A DNA stretch of 64,000 nt from Limnohabitans sp. Jir61 (GTDB lineage Bacteria; Pseudomonadota; Gammaproteobacteria; Burkholderiales; Burkholderiaceae_C): the NCBI RefSeq assembly GCF_003063545.1, contig NZ_NESD01000003.1, forward strand, positions 186,001 to 250,000. The letters run 5' to 3'. Both the position numbers and the translations under genes were made by a program. Every line of letters starts with the position of its first letter. Position 1 is the stretch's first letter. Of this stretch, positions 5,925-15,441 are shown in pieces. The notes under the pieces are model-generated. The model was not told the origin of the DNA and ran no database searches. It saw nothing but the letters and a program-made list of their open reading frames with translations.

Positions 5925-8624
5925 TCAGTCAAACACCACATGCCACAAGGCTTGAATGGCTGCTCGCTCTTGGGCCAGTTCTGCCATTGGTACTTGTGTA
6001 GGAAGCTCATTTAAACGCGCGCGGTGCTGCACCCGGCGTAACTCTCGGTATGCCGTGCCAGCCGCAGCACCAATGCCCAGCGGTAGCAGCCCCGCTCTCT
6101 CTGCGCTCAGCAGCAGCGCGATGTTGCCAACGTTGAGAAGCAAATCAGGATGTTGTGCTGCATGCGCTAGCACCATGAACTGCACAGTGAACTCTACATC
6201 CATCATGCCCCCCGAGCTGTGCTTGACATCGAATAAGCCAGGCTTGGCGGTGTGGGCTGCATGCAGTTTTTCCCGCATCGCGATGATCTCGTGACGCAAC
6301 CCAACATGGTCACGCTGTGAATTGATGACCTTTGCACGCACAGTGTCAAAACGTGCTTTGAGCTCGGAGGTGCCCAAGCAAAAGCGTGCGCGCGTCATGG
6401 CTTGGTGTTCCCACGTCCATGCGGTGTTTTCGCCCCGCTGGCATTGGTAATTTGCGTAGGCGTCGAAGGTAGAAACAAGTAAACCAGAGTTGCCGTTGGG
6501 GCGCAAAGCAGTGTCAATTTCGTACAAATCACCATCACCCGTTTTAACGGTTAGCCAATTGATGAGTTTGCGCACATAGGCTGCATAAATTTCACCAGCA
6601 CGTTCGTGGTCATCTTCGTACACGAATACGATGTCAAGGTCGCTGCCGTAGCCAAGCTCTTTGCCGCCCAATTTGCCATAAGCAATGATGGCGAATTGGG
6701 GTTCTTCACGATGACGTTGTTTGAAGTTTTGCCACACCCAGCGGCTGGTGACATTGAGGACAGTGTCAGCCAAAGCGCTCAGATCATCTGCCACTTGCTC
6801 GACGGTAATGCGTCCTTCCACATCACGCGCTAAGGTTCTGAAAACTTCTGCGTGGTGAGCTCGGCGCAGTAAGTTGAGCAAGGTTTCTTCGTCAGCTTGC
6901 CCCGTGGACTGCAAGGATTCAAATCGTCTTTCAAGCTCTTTTTCAAATTCAAAGGGGACAAAACGTTCAGCCATCAAGGCTTCGCTGGCGAGTTCGTCAA
7001 TCACACCCGGATGCTGTTGTAAATACTTGGCGGGCCAACGTGCCAGTCCCAGTAATCGCATGAGCTGTTCATGGACATGGGGTCGCTCGATCAGCAGCGC
7101 TAAATAACTTTCGCGACGCAGCAATGGTTCGAGCCAATCACTCCATCGCAGAGCGGACTCCTCAGAGACGCGCCCTTCGCTGATCCACATATGGGTGCGT
7201 TGCAATAGTTTGAGCAGTCTTTGAAGGCCTTCATCTCGCAGTGCGCGAATGCGCGGATGTTCAGACCATTGCGCCACGCGTTCACGCAGGCGAGGTGTAA
7301 GGTTCGGGAGTAAAGACGGCAGATCTAGGATCGCACTGTGGTTGTTTTGCCCGCAACCTTTGCAATCATCGTTGTGCGTAGTTTCTGTTTTTTCGCCTAA
7401 GCCCAAAAGTCGATCAAATTCATCAGCCACCAATTCACGGTGACTGTCGAGTTGTGTCAAGAAGTCGCACGCATCGCCAAAGCCTAAGGTCAGCGCGATC
7501 CAATTCAAATCTTCGTCGTTGGTGGGAATGATATGGGTTTGTTGGTCGTCCAAGTATTGGATACGGTGTTCAACTTGACGTAAAAACACATACGCTTTGG
7601 CCAATGCATCTGCCGCGGACGCTGGCATCAAATTGGCTAGGCTGATACGTTGCAAGGCTTGCAATGTAGGACGTGTGCGCAATTCTGGGAACTGACCACC
7701 GCGAACAACTTGCAGTAGTTGTACGGTGAATTCAATTTCACGAATGCCACCGCGTGAAAGCTTGACGTCATTGGCACGTTCAGGGTGGCCTGCACTCCGA
7801 GAGGCTGAATGCTTTCGGATTTGCTGGTGAAGGCCACGAAGCGACTCAAACACGTTGTAGTCTAAATAGCGGCGAAACACAAAAGGCAAGACAGTGTCAC
7901 GGAGCTCATGCGCATTCGCGTTGGCGCTGAAAGGCGCAACCATTCGGCTCTTGAGCCATGCAAAGCGTTCCCATTCGCGTCCTTGAACTAAAAAATACGC
8001 CTCTAAGGACGCAAGTGACACCACGCTGGGACCCGAGTTGCCGTTTGGACGAAGAGCCAAGTCCATGCGAAACACAAATCCATGGTCGCTGGTGTCACCA
8101 ATGAAGGTGTAAATTAGTTTGACTACTTTGGCGAAATAGTCGTGGTTGCTGATACGACCTCGGCCATCAGGCAAACCGGTTGTTTCACCGTCTTCGTTGT
8201 ACACATAAATCAGATCAATGTCGCTCGAGACATTCAGCTCTCTGGCACCAAATTTACCCATCCCAATGATCCACAAGGTGGCCCGTTCACCGCTTGGTGT
8301 AGTGGGCATGCCATAGCTGGCGTCGAGTTGGATTTGGGCTTCATGAAAAGCGGCGTTGAGCGCGAATTCACCCAAATCAGTCATGGCGCGCATGACCACG
8401 CTGAGCTCCGCCCCTTGCTCACAATCCAGCACCACCAAACGTTCTAGCACCAGCTGGCGTAACACACGCAAGGCGTCTGCGCAGCTGTATAACTGTCGCA
8501 AGGCGTCAAAGCAAGTCTGCAGAGCCGACATCTCCGGCGCACCGACAGGTAATAAATGCAACTCATTGGCGTAGCGACGGCGAATGCGTTGCACAAAGCG
8601 CGAATAAGTACTCAGATTCTGCAT
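5925..8624 (-). CDS. glnE: Bifunctional glutamine synthetase adenylyltransferase/deadenylase
   Basis: An 899-residue GlnE, which adenylylates and deadenylylates glutamine synthetase according to nitrogen status signalled by PII. Two nucleotidyltransferase domains are evident: the N-terminal adenylyl-removing one (GMGKFGARELNVSSDIDLIYVY) and the C-terminal adenylyltransferase (AYGKLGGKELGYGSDLDIVFVY), each followed by a helical region. Length is normal for the family. The ORF track starts at 8669, but that version would overlap the divergent YhdP-like start; I prefer the second ATG (8624) giving MQNLSTYSRF, which fits usual GlnE N-termini. Neither start has a clear ribosome binding site. Convergent with rfaE2. 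Confidence 0.95.
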   Translation of the reverse strand: MQNLSTYSRFVQRIRRRYANELHLLPVGAPEMSALQTCFDALRQLYSCADALRVLRQLVLERLVVLDCEQGAELSVVMRAMTDLGEFALNAAFHEAQIQLDASYGMPTTPSGERATLWIIGMGKFGARELNVSSDIDLIYVYNEDGETTGLPDGRGRISNHDYFAKVVKLIYTFIGDTSDHGFVFRMDLALRPNGNSGPSVVSLASLEAYFLVQGREWERFAWLKSRMVAPFSANANAHELRDTVLPFVFRRYLDYNVFESLRGLHQQIRKHSASRSAGHPERANDVKLSRGGIREIEFTVQLLQVVRGGQFPELRTRPTLQALQRISLANLMPASAADALAKAYVFLRQVEHRIQYLDDQQTHIIPTNDEDLNWIALTLGFGDACDFLTQLDSHRELVADEFDRLLGLGEKTETTHNDDCKGCGQNNHSAILDLPSLLPNLTPRLRERVAQWSEHPRIRALRDEGLQRLLKLLQRTHMWISEGRVSEESALRWSDWLEPLLRRESYLALLIERPHVHEQLMRLLGLARWPAKYLQQHPGVIDELASEALMAERFVPFEFEKELERRFESLQSTGQADEETLLNLLRRAHHAEVFRTLARDVEGRITVEQVADDLSALADTVLNVTSRWVWQNFKQRHREEPQFAIIAYGKLGGKELGYGSDLDIVFVYEDDHERAGEIYAAYVRKLINWLTVKTGDGDLYEIDTALRPNGNSGLLVSTFDAYANYQCQRGENTAWTWEHQAMTRARFCLGTSELKARFDTVRAKVINSQRDHVGLRHEIIAMREKLHAAHTAKPGLFDVKHSSGGMMDVEFTVQFMVLAHAAQHPDLLLNVGNIALLLSAERAGLLPLGIGAAAGTAYRELRRVQHRARLNELPTQVPMAELAQERAAIQALWHVVFD

Positions 8625-8660
8625 GGGGGAGGAGATAATTGCCGACACGTTGCTAGTCCC

Positions 8661-11600
8661 ATGAAACATTTGTCTGATTCTGTAAACCCCACCCCTGAAA
8701 CGCCGCGCAATGATTTGAACTGCAAATCAGTGTGGCAACGTGCGGTCTATTGGGCATTGGGTGTCGTGGTGTTTGCATGGATCGCTGTGCTGATAGCTTG
8801 GAGTGCTTTGCACATTTTCATTGTGCCGCGAATTGGCGATTACCGTGAGGTGCTTCAACAACAAGCCTCACGCGCCATGGGGATGCGTTTGGAAATTGGT
8901 AGCGTCAGTGCGCAAGGCGGTTGGTTGGTCCCGTGGTTTGAGGTCACAGATGTTCGGCTATTTGATCGTGAGGGTCGAGAGGCGTTGCGTTTGCCGCGTG
9001 TGTTGGCCGCAATATCGCCAAGCTCTGTGTTGATGGGGCAGTTTGAGCAATTGACCATCGATCAACCAGAACTGGAAATTCGTCGCGATGCACATGGCCA
9101 TGTATGGGTTGCGGGCATTGACACCAGCATGGCGGGTAATGGCAATGGCGCCGATTGGTTCTTTTCACAACCAGAATTTGTTGTTCGCCAAGGGGTAGTG
9201 CATTGGCGAGATGAAAGTCGAGCGGATCAGACGCAAAAAGCCGCGCCTGTCTTGACTTTGAAAGACGTCGCAGTTTCGATGCGCCATCCTTGGTTGCGGC
9301 ACGAATTGCGTGTTGAGCTGACTCCCCCACAAGCTTTTGGAAAACCATTGAGTTTGAGTGGCAAGTTCATGCAGTTGCCACTGGGCAGAAGTGCAGACTT
9401 TACGCAATGGTCAGGCGAAATATTTGCCGATTTGCCTGATGTGAACTTGGCTTCATTGCGTCAATGGGTTGCCATGGACAAGGGTCTGTCGTTGCAAGAA
9501 GGGCGCGGTGCTCTCAGGTTGTGGAGCGATGTGAAGCAGGGCTTGCCAGTGAGTGTCACCGCTGACGTGGCGCTTGATGCAGTAGATGTCCGCTTGGGTA
9601 AAGATCTTTTGCCACTCAGTTTGCGACATGTGCAAGGACGCATTGGTGCACAGTGGGCAGATGATGAGGTGGAGATCAGCAGTCAAGATTTGGTGTTTGA
9701 CACGCAAGAGGGCGAACACTGGCCTGGTGGCGTCTTGCGGATGAGCTGGCGTGGCGATGACTTTGAGTCCGGCGCGTTGAATGCGGATCGCTTGGACTTA
9801 GATGCTTTGGTTCAGGTTTCGCAGCGTTTACCGTTGTCAGAGCAAACGCGTGGCATCTTGTCGCACGTTCAACCACAAGGTCAAGTCAACCAACTCAAAG
9901 CAACTTGGCAACATGATCAAGGCGCGCCGCTGATTTACACAGTTCATGGCCAAGTACGACAACTCTCGCTGTTGCGTGATGCGCAAGCAGATAGCCCACT
10001 GGCAAATATGCCAGGCATGCAAGGCGCACAACTTGAATTTGACTTGAACCAGCAAAGTGGCAAAGCACGCGTGAGCGTGACCAATGGCAGCGTCACTTTG
10101 CCATTGGGTCTAGATGAGCCGTTCATCGTTTTGCAAGATGCCTCGGCGCAGGTGGCTTGGCAAATCAAGGGCCATGATCTTTCGCTGCAGTTCACACAAG
10201 GGCGTGTGGTCAATGACGATCTGAGCGGTGAGTTCAACGGTAACTGGAAAACTGGCGAGGGTGCTGCGCGCTTGCCGGGCGTATTGGATTTAACGGCAAG
10301 CATCAGTCGAGCCAATATGGCGCAAGTGCACCGGTATTTGCCAAATATGCTACCTACGGGTGTAAGAGCTTATGTGCGTGATGCCGTTCAATCGGGCGAA
10401 GCCAATCATGTGACTTTGCGCTTGCGAGGTGATTTGCGCGACATGCCTTTTGAAAATCCAAAGCAAGGTGAATTTCGCATCGTCGCCCAAGTTGGTCAAG
10501 GCAAATATGCGTATGTACCACCTGAGGCGACCAAGAATAAAACATCACCAACACCCGCTTGGCCAGCTTTGCATGAGATCACTGGCGAATTGGTGTTTGA
10601 TCGCCAAGCGATGCACTTCAAGGGCGGCACTCAGTTGGCGGGTGCGCCAGATGTGAGATGGCAAAAAGTCGAGGCTCACATACCAAACTTAGCGCAAGCG
10701 GTGGTCAATGTGACGGGTGAGGCGCAAGGTCCACTCCAACAAGTGTTGAACATGGTGGCCAAGTCAGCACTGAATGACTTGACTGGTGGGGTGCTAAGCA
10801 AAAGTGAGGCCACTGGCGTTGCCAATTACAAATTGGCACTGAGCTTGCCAATTGATAAGTTGGAAAACACAAAGGTACAGGGCTCTGTTGCTTTTGCAGA
10901 TAACGCTTTGCAGGTCATTCCCGGAACTCCAGTGCTGAAGCGCACGCGTGGCGCCTTGCAGTTCAGCGAACAAGGTTTTCAGCTCAAGTCAGTGCAAGCG
11001 CAACTACTGGGGGGTGATGCCACGTTGGATGGTGGCTTGTCTTTTGTAGCCAAAGCCGAGCAATCTCCTTTGCAACTCAAAATCAAAGGCGACTTAACGG
11101 CGGAAGGCCTGCGTCAAGCCAGAGAACTCGGCTTTGTCTCTAAACTGGCAATTCGCGCCACTGGCAACACAACCTACAACGCAACGCTAGGTTTGCGACG
11201 CGGACAACCGGAGTTGCAGATCAACAGTGATCTCAAAGGCTTGGCCTTGACGTTGCCGGCACCCTTGAATAAAACTGCAAATACAGTTTTGCCATTGCGC
11301 ATAGAGACACAACTGACACGTGAATCCCTGCAGCTCAAATCGCGTGTGCTGCAAGATCAAATCAAAGTCACGTTGGATCGCTTGTTGAGCGTGACGTATG
11401 TTCGCGATCTCAATGGGCCACGACCACGTGTTGTGCGTGGCGGCATTGCGGTGGGACAGTCGGTCGTGGATGCTGTTCCCATGCGAGATAACGCGGTGAG
11501 TTTGAATTTACAACTGCCAGCGTTGGACTTAGATGCTTGGAACATCGCCTTCACGCAAATCACGGGTGTTTCACCGCTGAAGCGAAAGTCATCTGCACCA

Positions 11601-12719
11601 CAAGCTATTGGTAGCGAAGCCAGTGGCGATGATGCGCAAGACTACATGCCAACTTTCGCCGCGGCTCAGGCAACACAAATTAAAGTGTCTGATCGAATCA
11701 TTCATAAAGTTGTGGTCGGTGGCACACGTCAAGGTGACTTATGGCGTTGCAATATCAGCGCAGAAGAGCTCAATGGCGCAATTGAAATACGCCCGCCCAA
11801 AGACAACGCACCAGCGCAGCTTTATGTCCGTTTGGCCTATCTGAATATTCCGCCAAGTTCTGTGCCCGACATGGAACGACTTTTGAGCGACCAACCCAGC
11901 AGCATTCCTACTTTAGACATCGTCGTCAATGACTTGACTTTGCGCGGCAAGAAAATGGGGCGCTTAGAAATTGAGGCCGTAAATCGCGTCGGAATCAAGT
12001 CTGCGCGTGAGTGGCGTTTGAATAAATTCAATGTCACGTTGCCAGAGGCCAATCTGACAGCAAATGGCAGTTGGATGGCCGATGGCCCGAGGTCACGACG
12101 TACCCAATTGAGCTTTGCGTTGACGTTGCGCGACAGTGGTGAGTTACTGTCACGTTTAGGTACGCCAGATGCCATTCGGCACGGCGAAGGCAAGTTGGAA
12201 GGTCAAGTGACATGGCAAGGTTCACCCATGACCGTTGACTATGCAAGCATGTCAGGCAAGATGAATCTTTCGGTAGAAAAAGGACAGTTTCTAAAAACCG
12301 AGCCAGGGGCGGCTCGTCTATTAGGCGTCTTAAATTTGCAGGCTCTGCCGCGTCGGTTGACTCTGGATTTCAACGACATCTTCAGCGATGGCTTTGCGTT
12401 TGACTTTGTTCGAGGTGATGTGGTCATTGATCAAGGCGTTGCCTCAACCAATAACCTTCAAATGAAGGGCGTGGTGGCTGGTGCCTTGATCGAAGGAAGT
12501 GCCGATCTCGTGCGTGAAACGCAAAACCTGAAAGTGGTGGTGGTTCCTGAAATTAATGCAGGTACAGCCTCGCTTTACATGGCCACGATTAACCCTTTGA
12601 TTGGTTTGACAAGTTATCTGGCTCAAATGGTGCTGAGCAAGCCTTTGGTGCGTGCAGGTACCTCGGAGTTTCGTATAGACGGCACTTGGTCTGATCCACG
12701 TGTAACCAAAGTCGAATGA
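8661..12719 (+). CDS. YhdP family (TIGR02099/AsmA-like) envelope protein
   Basis: A ~1352-residue protein with a short cytoplasmic N-terminus, one transmembrane helix (about residues 27-50, YWALGVVVFAWIAVLIAW) and a very long periplasmic part rich in beta-strand-like repeats. This is the pattern of AsmA-like/YhdP proteins, which bridge the periplasm and take part in phospholipid transport to the outer membrane. The C-terminal AsmA-like block (~1230-1350) contains LNLQALPRRLTLDF and ends WSDPRVTKVE. The ORF track begins at 8556, but the ATG at 8661 gives the normal short cytoplasmic tail. It overlaps the downstream histidine kinase by 4 bases. Coding sequence is visibly AT-richer than the genes after 17.4 kb. 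Confidence 0.9.
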   Translation: MKHLSDSVNPTPETPRNDLNCKSVWQRAVYWALGVVVFAWIAVLIAWSALHIFIVPRIGDYREVLQQQASRAMGMRLEIGSVSAQGGWLVPWFEVTDVRLFDREGREALRLPRVLAAISPSSVLMGQFEQLTIDQPELEIRRDAHGHVWVAGIDTSMAGNGNGADWFFSQPEFVVRQGVVHWRDESRADQTQKAAPVLTLKDVAVSMRHPWLRHELRVELTPPQAFGKPLSLSGKFMQLPLGRSADFTQWSGEIFADLPDVNLASLRQWVAMDKGLSLQEGRGALRLWSDVKQGLPVSVTADVALDAVDVRLGKDLLPLSLRHVQGRIGAQWADDEVEISSQDLVFDTQEGEHWPGGVLRMSWRGDDFESGALNADRLDLDALVQVSQRLPLSEQTRGILSHVQPQGQVNQLKATWQHDQGAPLIYTVHGQVRQLSLLRDAQADSPLANMPGMQGAQLEFDLNQQSGKARVSVTNGSVTLPLGLDEPFIVLQDASAQVAWQIKGHDLSLQFTQGRVVNDDLSGEFNGNWKTGEGAARLPGVLDLTASISRANMAQVHRYLPNMLPTGVRAYVRDAVQSGEANHVTLRLRGDLRDMPFENPKQGEFRIVAQVGQGKYAYVPPEATKNKTSPTPAWPALHEITGELVFDRQAMHFKGGTQLAGAPDVRWQKVEAHIPNLAQAVVNVTGEAQGPLQQVLNMVAKSALNDLTGGVLSKSEATGVANYKLALSLPIDKLENTKVQGSVAFADNALQVIPGTPVLKRTRGALQFSEQGFQLKSVQAQLLGGDATLDGGLSFVAKAEQSPLQLKIKGDLTAEGLRQARELGFVSKLAIRATGNTTYNATLGLRRGQPELQINSDLKGLALTLPAPLNKTANTVLPLRIETQLTRESLQLKSRVLQDQIKVTLDRLLSVTYVRDLNGPRPRVVRGGIAVGQSVVDAVPMRDNAVSLNLQLPALDLDAWNIAFTQITGVSPLKRKSSAPQAIGSEASGDDAQDYMPTFAAAQATQIKVSDRIIHKVVVGGTRQGDLWRCNISAEELNGAIEIRPPKDNAPAQLYVRLAYLNIPPSSVPDMERLLSDQPSSIPTLDIVVNDLTLRGKKMGRLEIEAVNRVGIKSAREWRLNKFNVTLPEANLTANGSWMADGPRSRRTQLSFALTLRDSGELLSRLGTPDAIRHGEGKLEGQVTWQGSPMTVDYASMSGKMNLSVEKGQFLKTEPGAARLLGVLNLQALPRRLTLDFNDIFSDGFAFDFVRGDVVIDQGVASTNNLQMKGVVAGALIEGSADLVRETQNLKVVVVPEINAGTASLYMATINPLIGLTSYLAQMVLSKPLVRAGTSEFRIDGTWSDPRVTKVE

Positions 12720-14719
12720 TGCTGACTTCCTTCGTGCCTCAAATGCGTCGCTGGATGCTCTGGGGGCTTCTGGTCGTGTTGGTGTTGACCATGCTCAGTA
12801 CCTTGGTATGGCTGGCTGGCCGCTATGAGGTCACTCAAGTACAAAGCCGCATTGAGCGGGATGCGGCAGATGCCGTGAGTGACATTCGCACGGCGCTCAC
12901 CCGTAATGTTCAAAGTTTGCAAGCCTTGCAGTATGCAGATCGCGGCGCTATTCCTTGGACGCAAGATGCACAGGTCCTTTTGCGTGAGCATCGCGAATGG
13001 ATGCGATTAGAGTTGCGTGATACTGACTTACGTATTCTTAAAAGCGCAGATTCACCGTTTCGCTCGCCAGTCTTCAATCGCTTTGGGCGTGATGTCAATC
13101 AGCCGGAAGTTGTGCATGCTTGCGGTGTTGCAACTCGACAGGCGGGTCCTGGCTATGGTGCAAGCGCCTATGTGCCACAAGCGGATGGTTTGGGCGTCGA
13201 AGTGATGGACTTGTGTTTGCCCGTCATCATTGATGGCAAGCTCACGGGCTACACCGTTGCAACCTACTCATTGGCAGAGATGTTGGTCAATATGGTGGGG
13301 CAGCAATTGACGCGACGACAAGAGGTCTCATTCACGGAGTCGGACGGCACACGCTTAGCGATGCACGGCACAGCGCTTCGTGGCTCGCGGGTGTTCATTG
13401 CCAAGCAACTGTTGGACTTGCCTGGCCACACCATGGTCTTGCGCATGGATAGCTGGCGTGGCGCACCTGATTTATTTCCTAACGTCTTAACAGCCTTGGT
13501 CACAGCCATGGCCATTGCCTTGGTCACCGTGTTGGTCATGCTTGCGCGCGACATGCGTCGTCGCCAGCGCGTAGAGCTAGATCTGGCCAACGCATTGGCA
13601 TTTCGTAAGGCTATGGAGGATTCGCTGGTGACGGGCCTGCGCGCACGCGACAAGCAAGGCAAGATCACCTACGTCAATCCAGCTTTTTGTGAAATGGTAG
13701 GTTTTGAAGCGCAAGAGCTCATTGGCCGTGGCGTACCTGCACCGTATTGGCCCCCTGAGATGGTGGATGAATACGGTCAACGCCAAGCCTTGCGATTGGC
13801 TGGCAATGCGCCACCGCGATTGGGTGCGGAGTCGGTCTTCATGCGAAAGAATGGTGAGCGTTTCCCAGTGATGATTTTTGAAGCCCCTCTGATCAATGCC
13901 TTGGGTGAGCAAACGGGTTGGATGGGTGCCGTACTTGATGTGAGTGAACAGCGTCGTGTCGAGGAGGTGTCTCGTGCGAGCCAAGAGCGCTTACAGGCGA
14001 CGGCACGTTTGGCCACGGTTGGTGAGATGGCGTCGTTGCTCAGTCACGAACTCAACCAGCCTTTGGCTGCAATTTCAAGCTATGCCACGGGCAGCCTCAA
14101 TCTATTGCAAGACGCTGCAAAAACAGATCCGCATCTGGTAGAAAGTTTAGGAAGCGCCATTCAGCGTATTGGCCAGCAAGCTGAGCGCGCAGGTAAGGTG
14201 ATCAAAAGCGTCCACGACTTTGTGCGCCGTCGCGATCAAGCGCGAGAAGCCGTGACGCCGCGGGCTTTGCTGGACGATGTCATGCCCTTGGTGAGTTTGC
14301 AAGCTCGAAAACTGGGGGTGCGTGTGGTGGTCAATTGCGCGGCTGATTTGCCAGCGGTGTTGTGTGACCGCACCATGGTTGAGCAAGTGTTGTTGAACTT
14401 AACACGCAATGGAATGCAAGCCATGACTAGCGATACGACCCACAAGTTGCTGACATTGAGTGTGCGACCTGCCGCATCCAATGCCACCAATCGATGGATG
14501 GAATTTACGGTGGCAGATGTGGGTCAAGGTATTCCTGAGGGCGTATCGGAAAAACTCTTTACACCCTTCTTTACGACAAAGGCAGAAGGCATGGGTTTGG
14601 GACTGAGTTTGTGCCGAACTGTGGTCGAACAGCATGGGGGTTTTTTGAGTCATCACGCCAACGTTCCATCTGGCACAGTGTTCAGTTTCACTCTGCCACA
14701 ATCCTCATTAGAGGCTTGA
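12716..14719 (+). CDS. PAS-domain sensor histidine kinase (DctS/FixL-like)
   Basis: A 667-residue membrane sensor kinase. TM1 is at ~13-34 and TM2 at ~257-277, enclosing a ~220-residue periplasmic domain with two cysteines (136, 167) that could form a disulfide. A PAS domain follows (~295-415, KITYVNPAFCEMVGF), then the HisKA domain with His444 in LLSHELNQPLAA and the HATPase domain (N box NLTRNGMQA, G boxes DVGQGIPEG and GMGLGLSLC). The H-box form is that of the FixL/TodS/DctS group. Together with the next gene it resembles DctS/DctR C4-dicarboxylate systems, but no transporter adjoins it here, so the ligand is open. Translationally coupled to the YhdP-like gene. Confidence 0.9.
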   Translation: MMLTSFVPQMRRWMLWGLLVVLVLTMLSTLVWLAGRYEVTQVQSRIERDAADAVSDIRTALTRNVQSLQALQYADRGAIPWTQDAQVLLREHREWMRLELRDTDLRILKSADSPFRSPVFNRFGRDVNQPEVVHACGVATRQAGPGYGASAYVPQADGLGVEVMDLCLPVIIDGKLTGYTVATYSLAEMLVNMVGQQLTRRQEVSFTESDGTRLAMHGTALRGSRVFIAKQLLDLPGHTMVLRMDSWRGAPDLFPNVLTALVTAMAIALVTVLVMLARDMRRRQRVELDLANALAFRKAMEDSLVTGLRARDKQGKITYVNPAFCEMVGFEAQELIGRGVPAPYWPPEMVDEYGQRQALRLAGNAPPRLGAESVFMRKNGERFPVMIFEAPLINALGEQTGWMGAVLDVSEQRRVEEVSRASQERLQATARLATVGEMASLLSHELNQPLAAISSYATGSLNLLQDAAKTDPHLVESLGSAIQRIGQQAERAGKVIKSVHDFVRRRDQAREAVTPRALLDDVMPLVSLQARKLGVRVVVNCAADLPAVLCDRTMVEQVLLNLTRNGMQAMTSDTTHKLLTLSVRPAASNATNRWMEFTVADVGQGIPEGVSEKLFTPFFTTKAEGMGLGLSLCRTVVEQHGGFLSHHANVPSGTVFSFTLPQSSLEA

Positions 14720-14723
14720 TCAG

Positions 14724-15359
14724 ATGCAACCCACACAAGACGCTTTGGTATTTATAGTTGATGATGATGCAGGTGTACGCGAGGCACTTGCTTGGCTGTT
14801 GCGTTCGCGTCGTTTGCCCAGTCAGTCGTTTGAAAGTGCAGACGAATTTGCGAGCTTTTTCCAAGACGGTCAGTGCGTCTGGCAGCCACGGCAACCAGGT
14901 TGCTTGCTGCTGGATGTGCGAATGCCAGGCATGAGTGGGTTGGCCTTATTTGAACAACTCATTGAGCGACAGTTGCTAGACGTATTGCCTGTGATCTTCT
15001 TAACCGGCCATGCCGATGTGCCCACGGCGGTAGACGCGGTCAAACGTGGCGCATTCGACTTCTGTGAAAAACCGTTTTCTGACAATGCATTGGTTGACCG
15101 CATTGAGCAAGCCTTGGCGCGTTCTGCCCAAACATTGCAAAACATGTCAAGCAAACAAAATTTAGAGCATCACCTCGCTGACTTGACGGAGCGTGAGCGT
15201 GATGTGATGCGTTTGGTCGTTGAGGGCTTGCCCAATAAATTGATTGCAGATCAGCTCGCAATAAGTGTTCGTACTGTGGAAGTGCATCGTGCACGCGTAT
15301 TCGACAAAATGAATGTGAAGTCGGCCGTTGAATTGGCAAACTTGTTGCGCAACGAGTGA
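14724..15359 (+). CDS. FixJ/NarL-type response regulator (DctR-like)
   Basis: A 211-residue two-domain regulator. The receiver domain has the acidic pocket (VDDDAG), the phospho-acceptor Asp64 in LLLDVRMPGMSG, and Lys116 in CEKPF. The C-terminal LuxR-type HTH (~150-208) has LTERERDVMRLVVEGLPNK and ISVRTVEVHRARVFDKM. It starts 4 bases after the stop of the histidine kinase and is certainly its partner. FixJ-type regulators usually activate transcription after phosphorylation. The target genes cannot be told from the window; C4-dicarboxylate uptake genes are a possibility by family resemblance only. Confidence 0.93.
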   Translation: MQPTQDALVFIVDDDAGVREALAWLLRSRRLPSQSFESADEFASFFQDGQCVWQPRQPGCLLLDVRMPGMSGLALFEQLIERQLLDVLPVIFLTGHADVPTAVDAVKRGAFDFCEKPFSDNALVDRIEQALARSAQTLQNMSSKQNLEHHLADLTERERDVMRLVVEGLPNKLIADQLAISVRTVEVHRARVFDKMNVKSAVELANLLRNE

Positions 15360-15441
15360 GTTGTTTGCCCTTCGTTTGAGGCCGTGCCTCTGTTGTCTTG
15401 TGCACACTTCATGCCTTAGCTTTTCTAGCAAAATTAACAGC

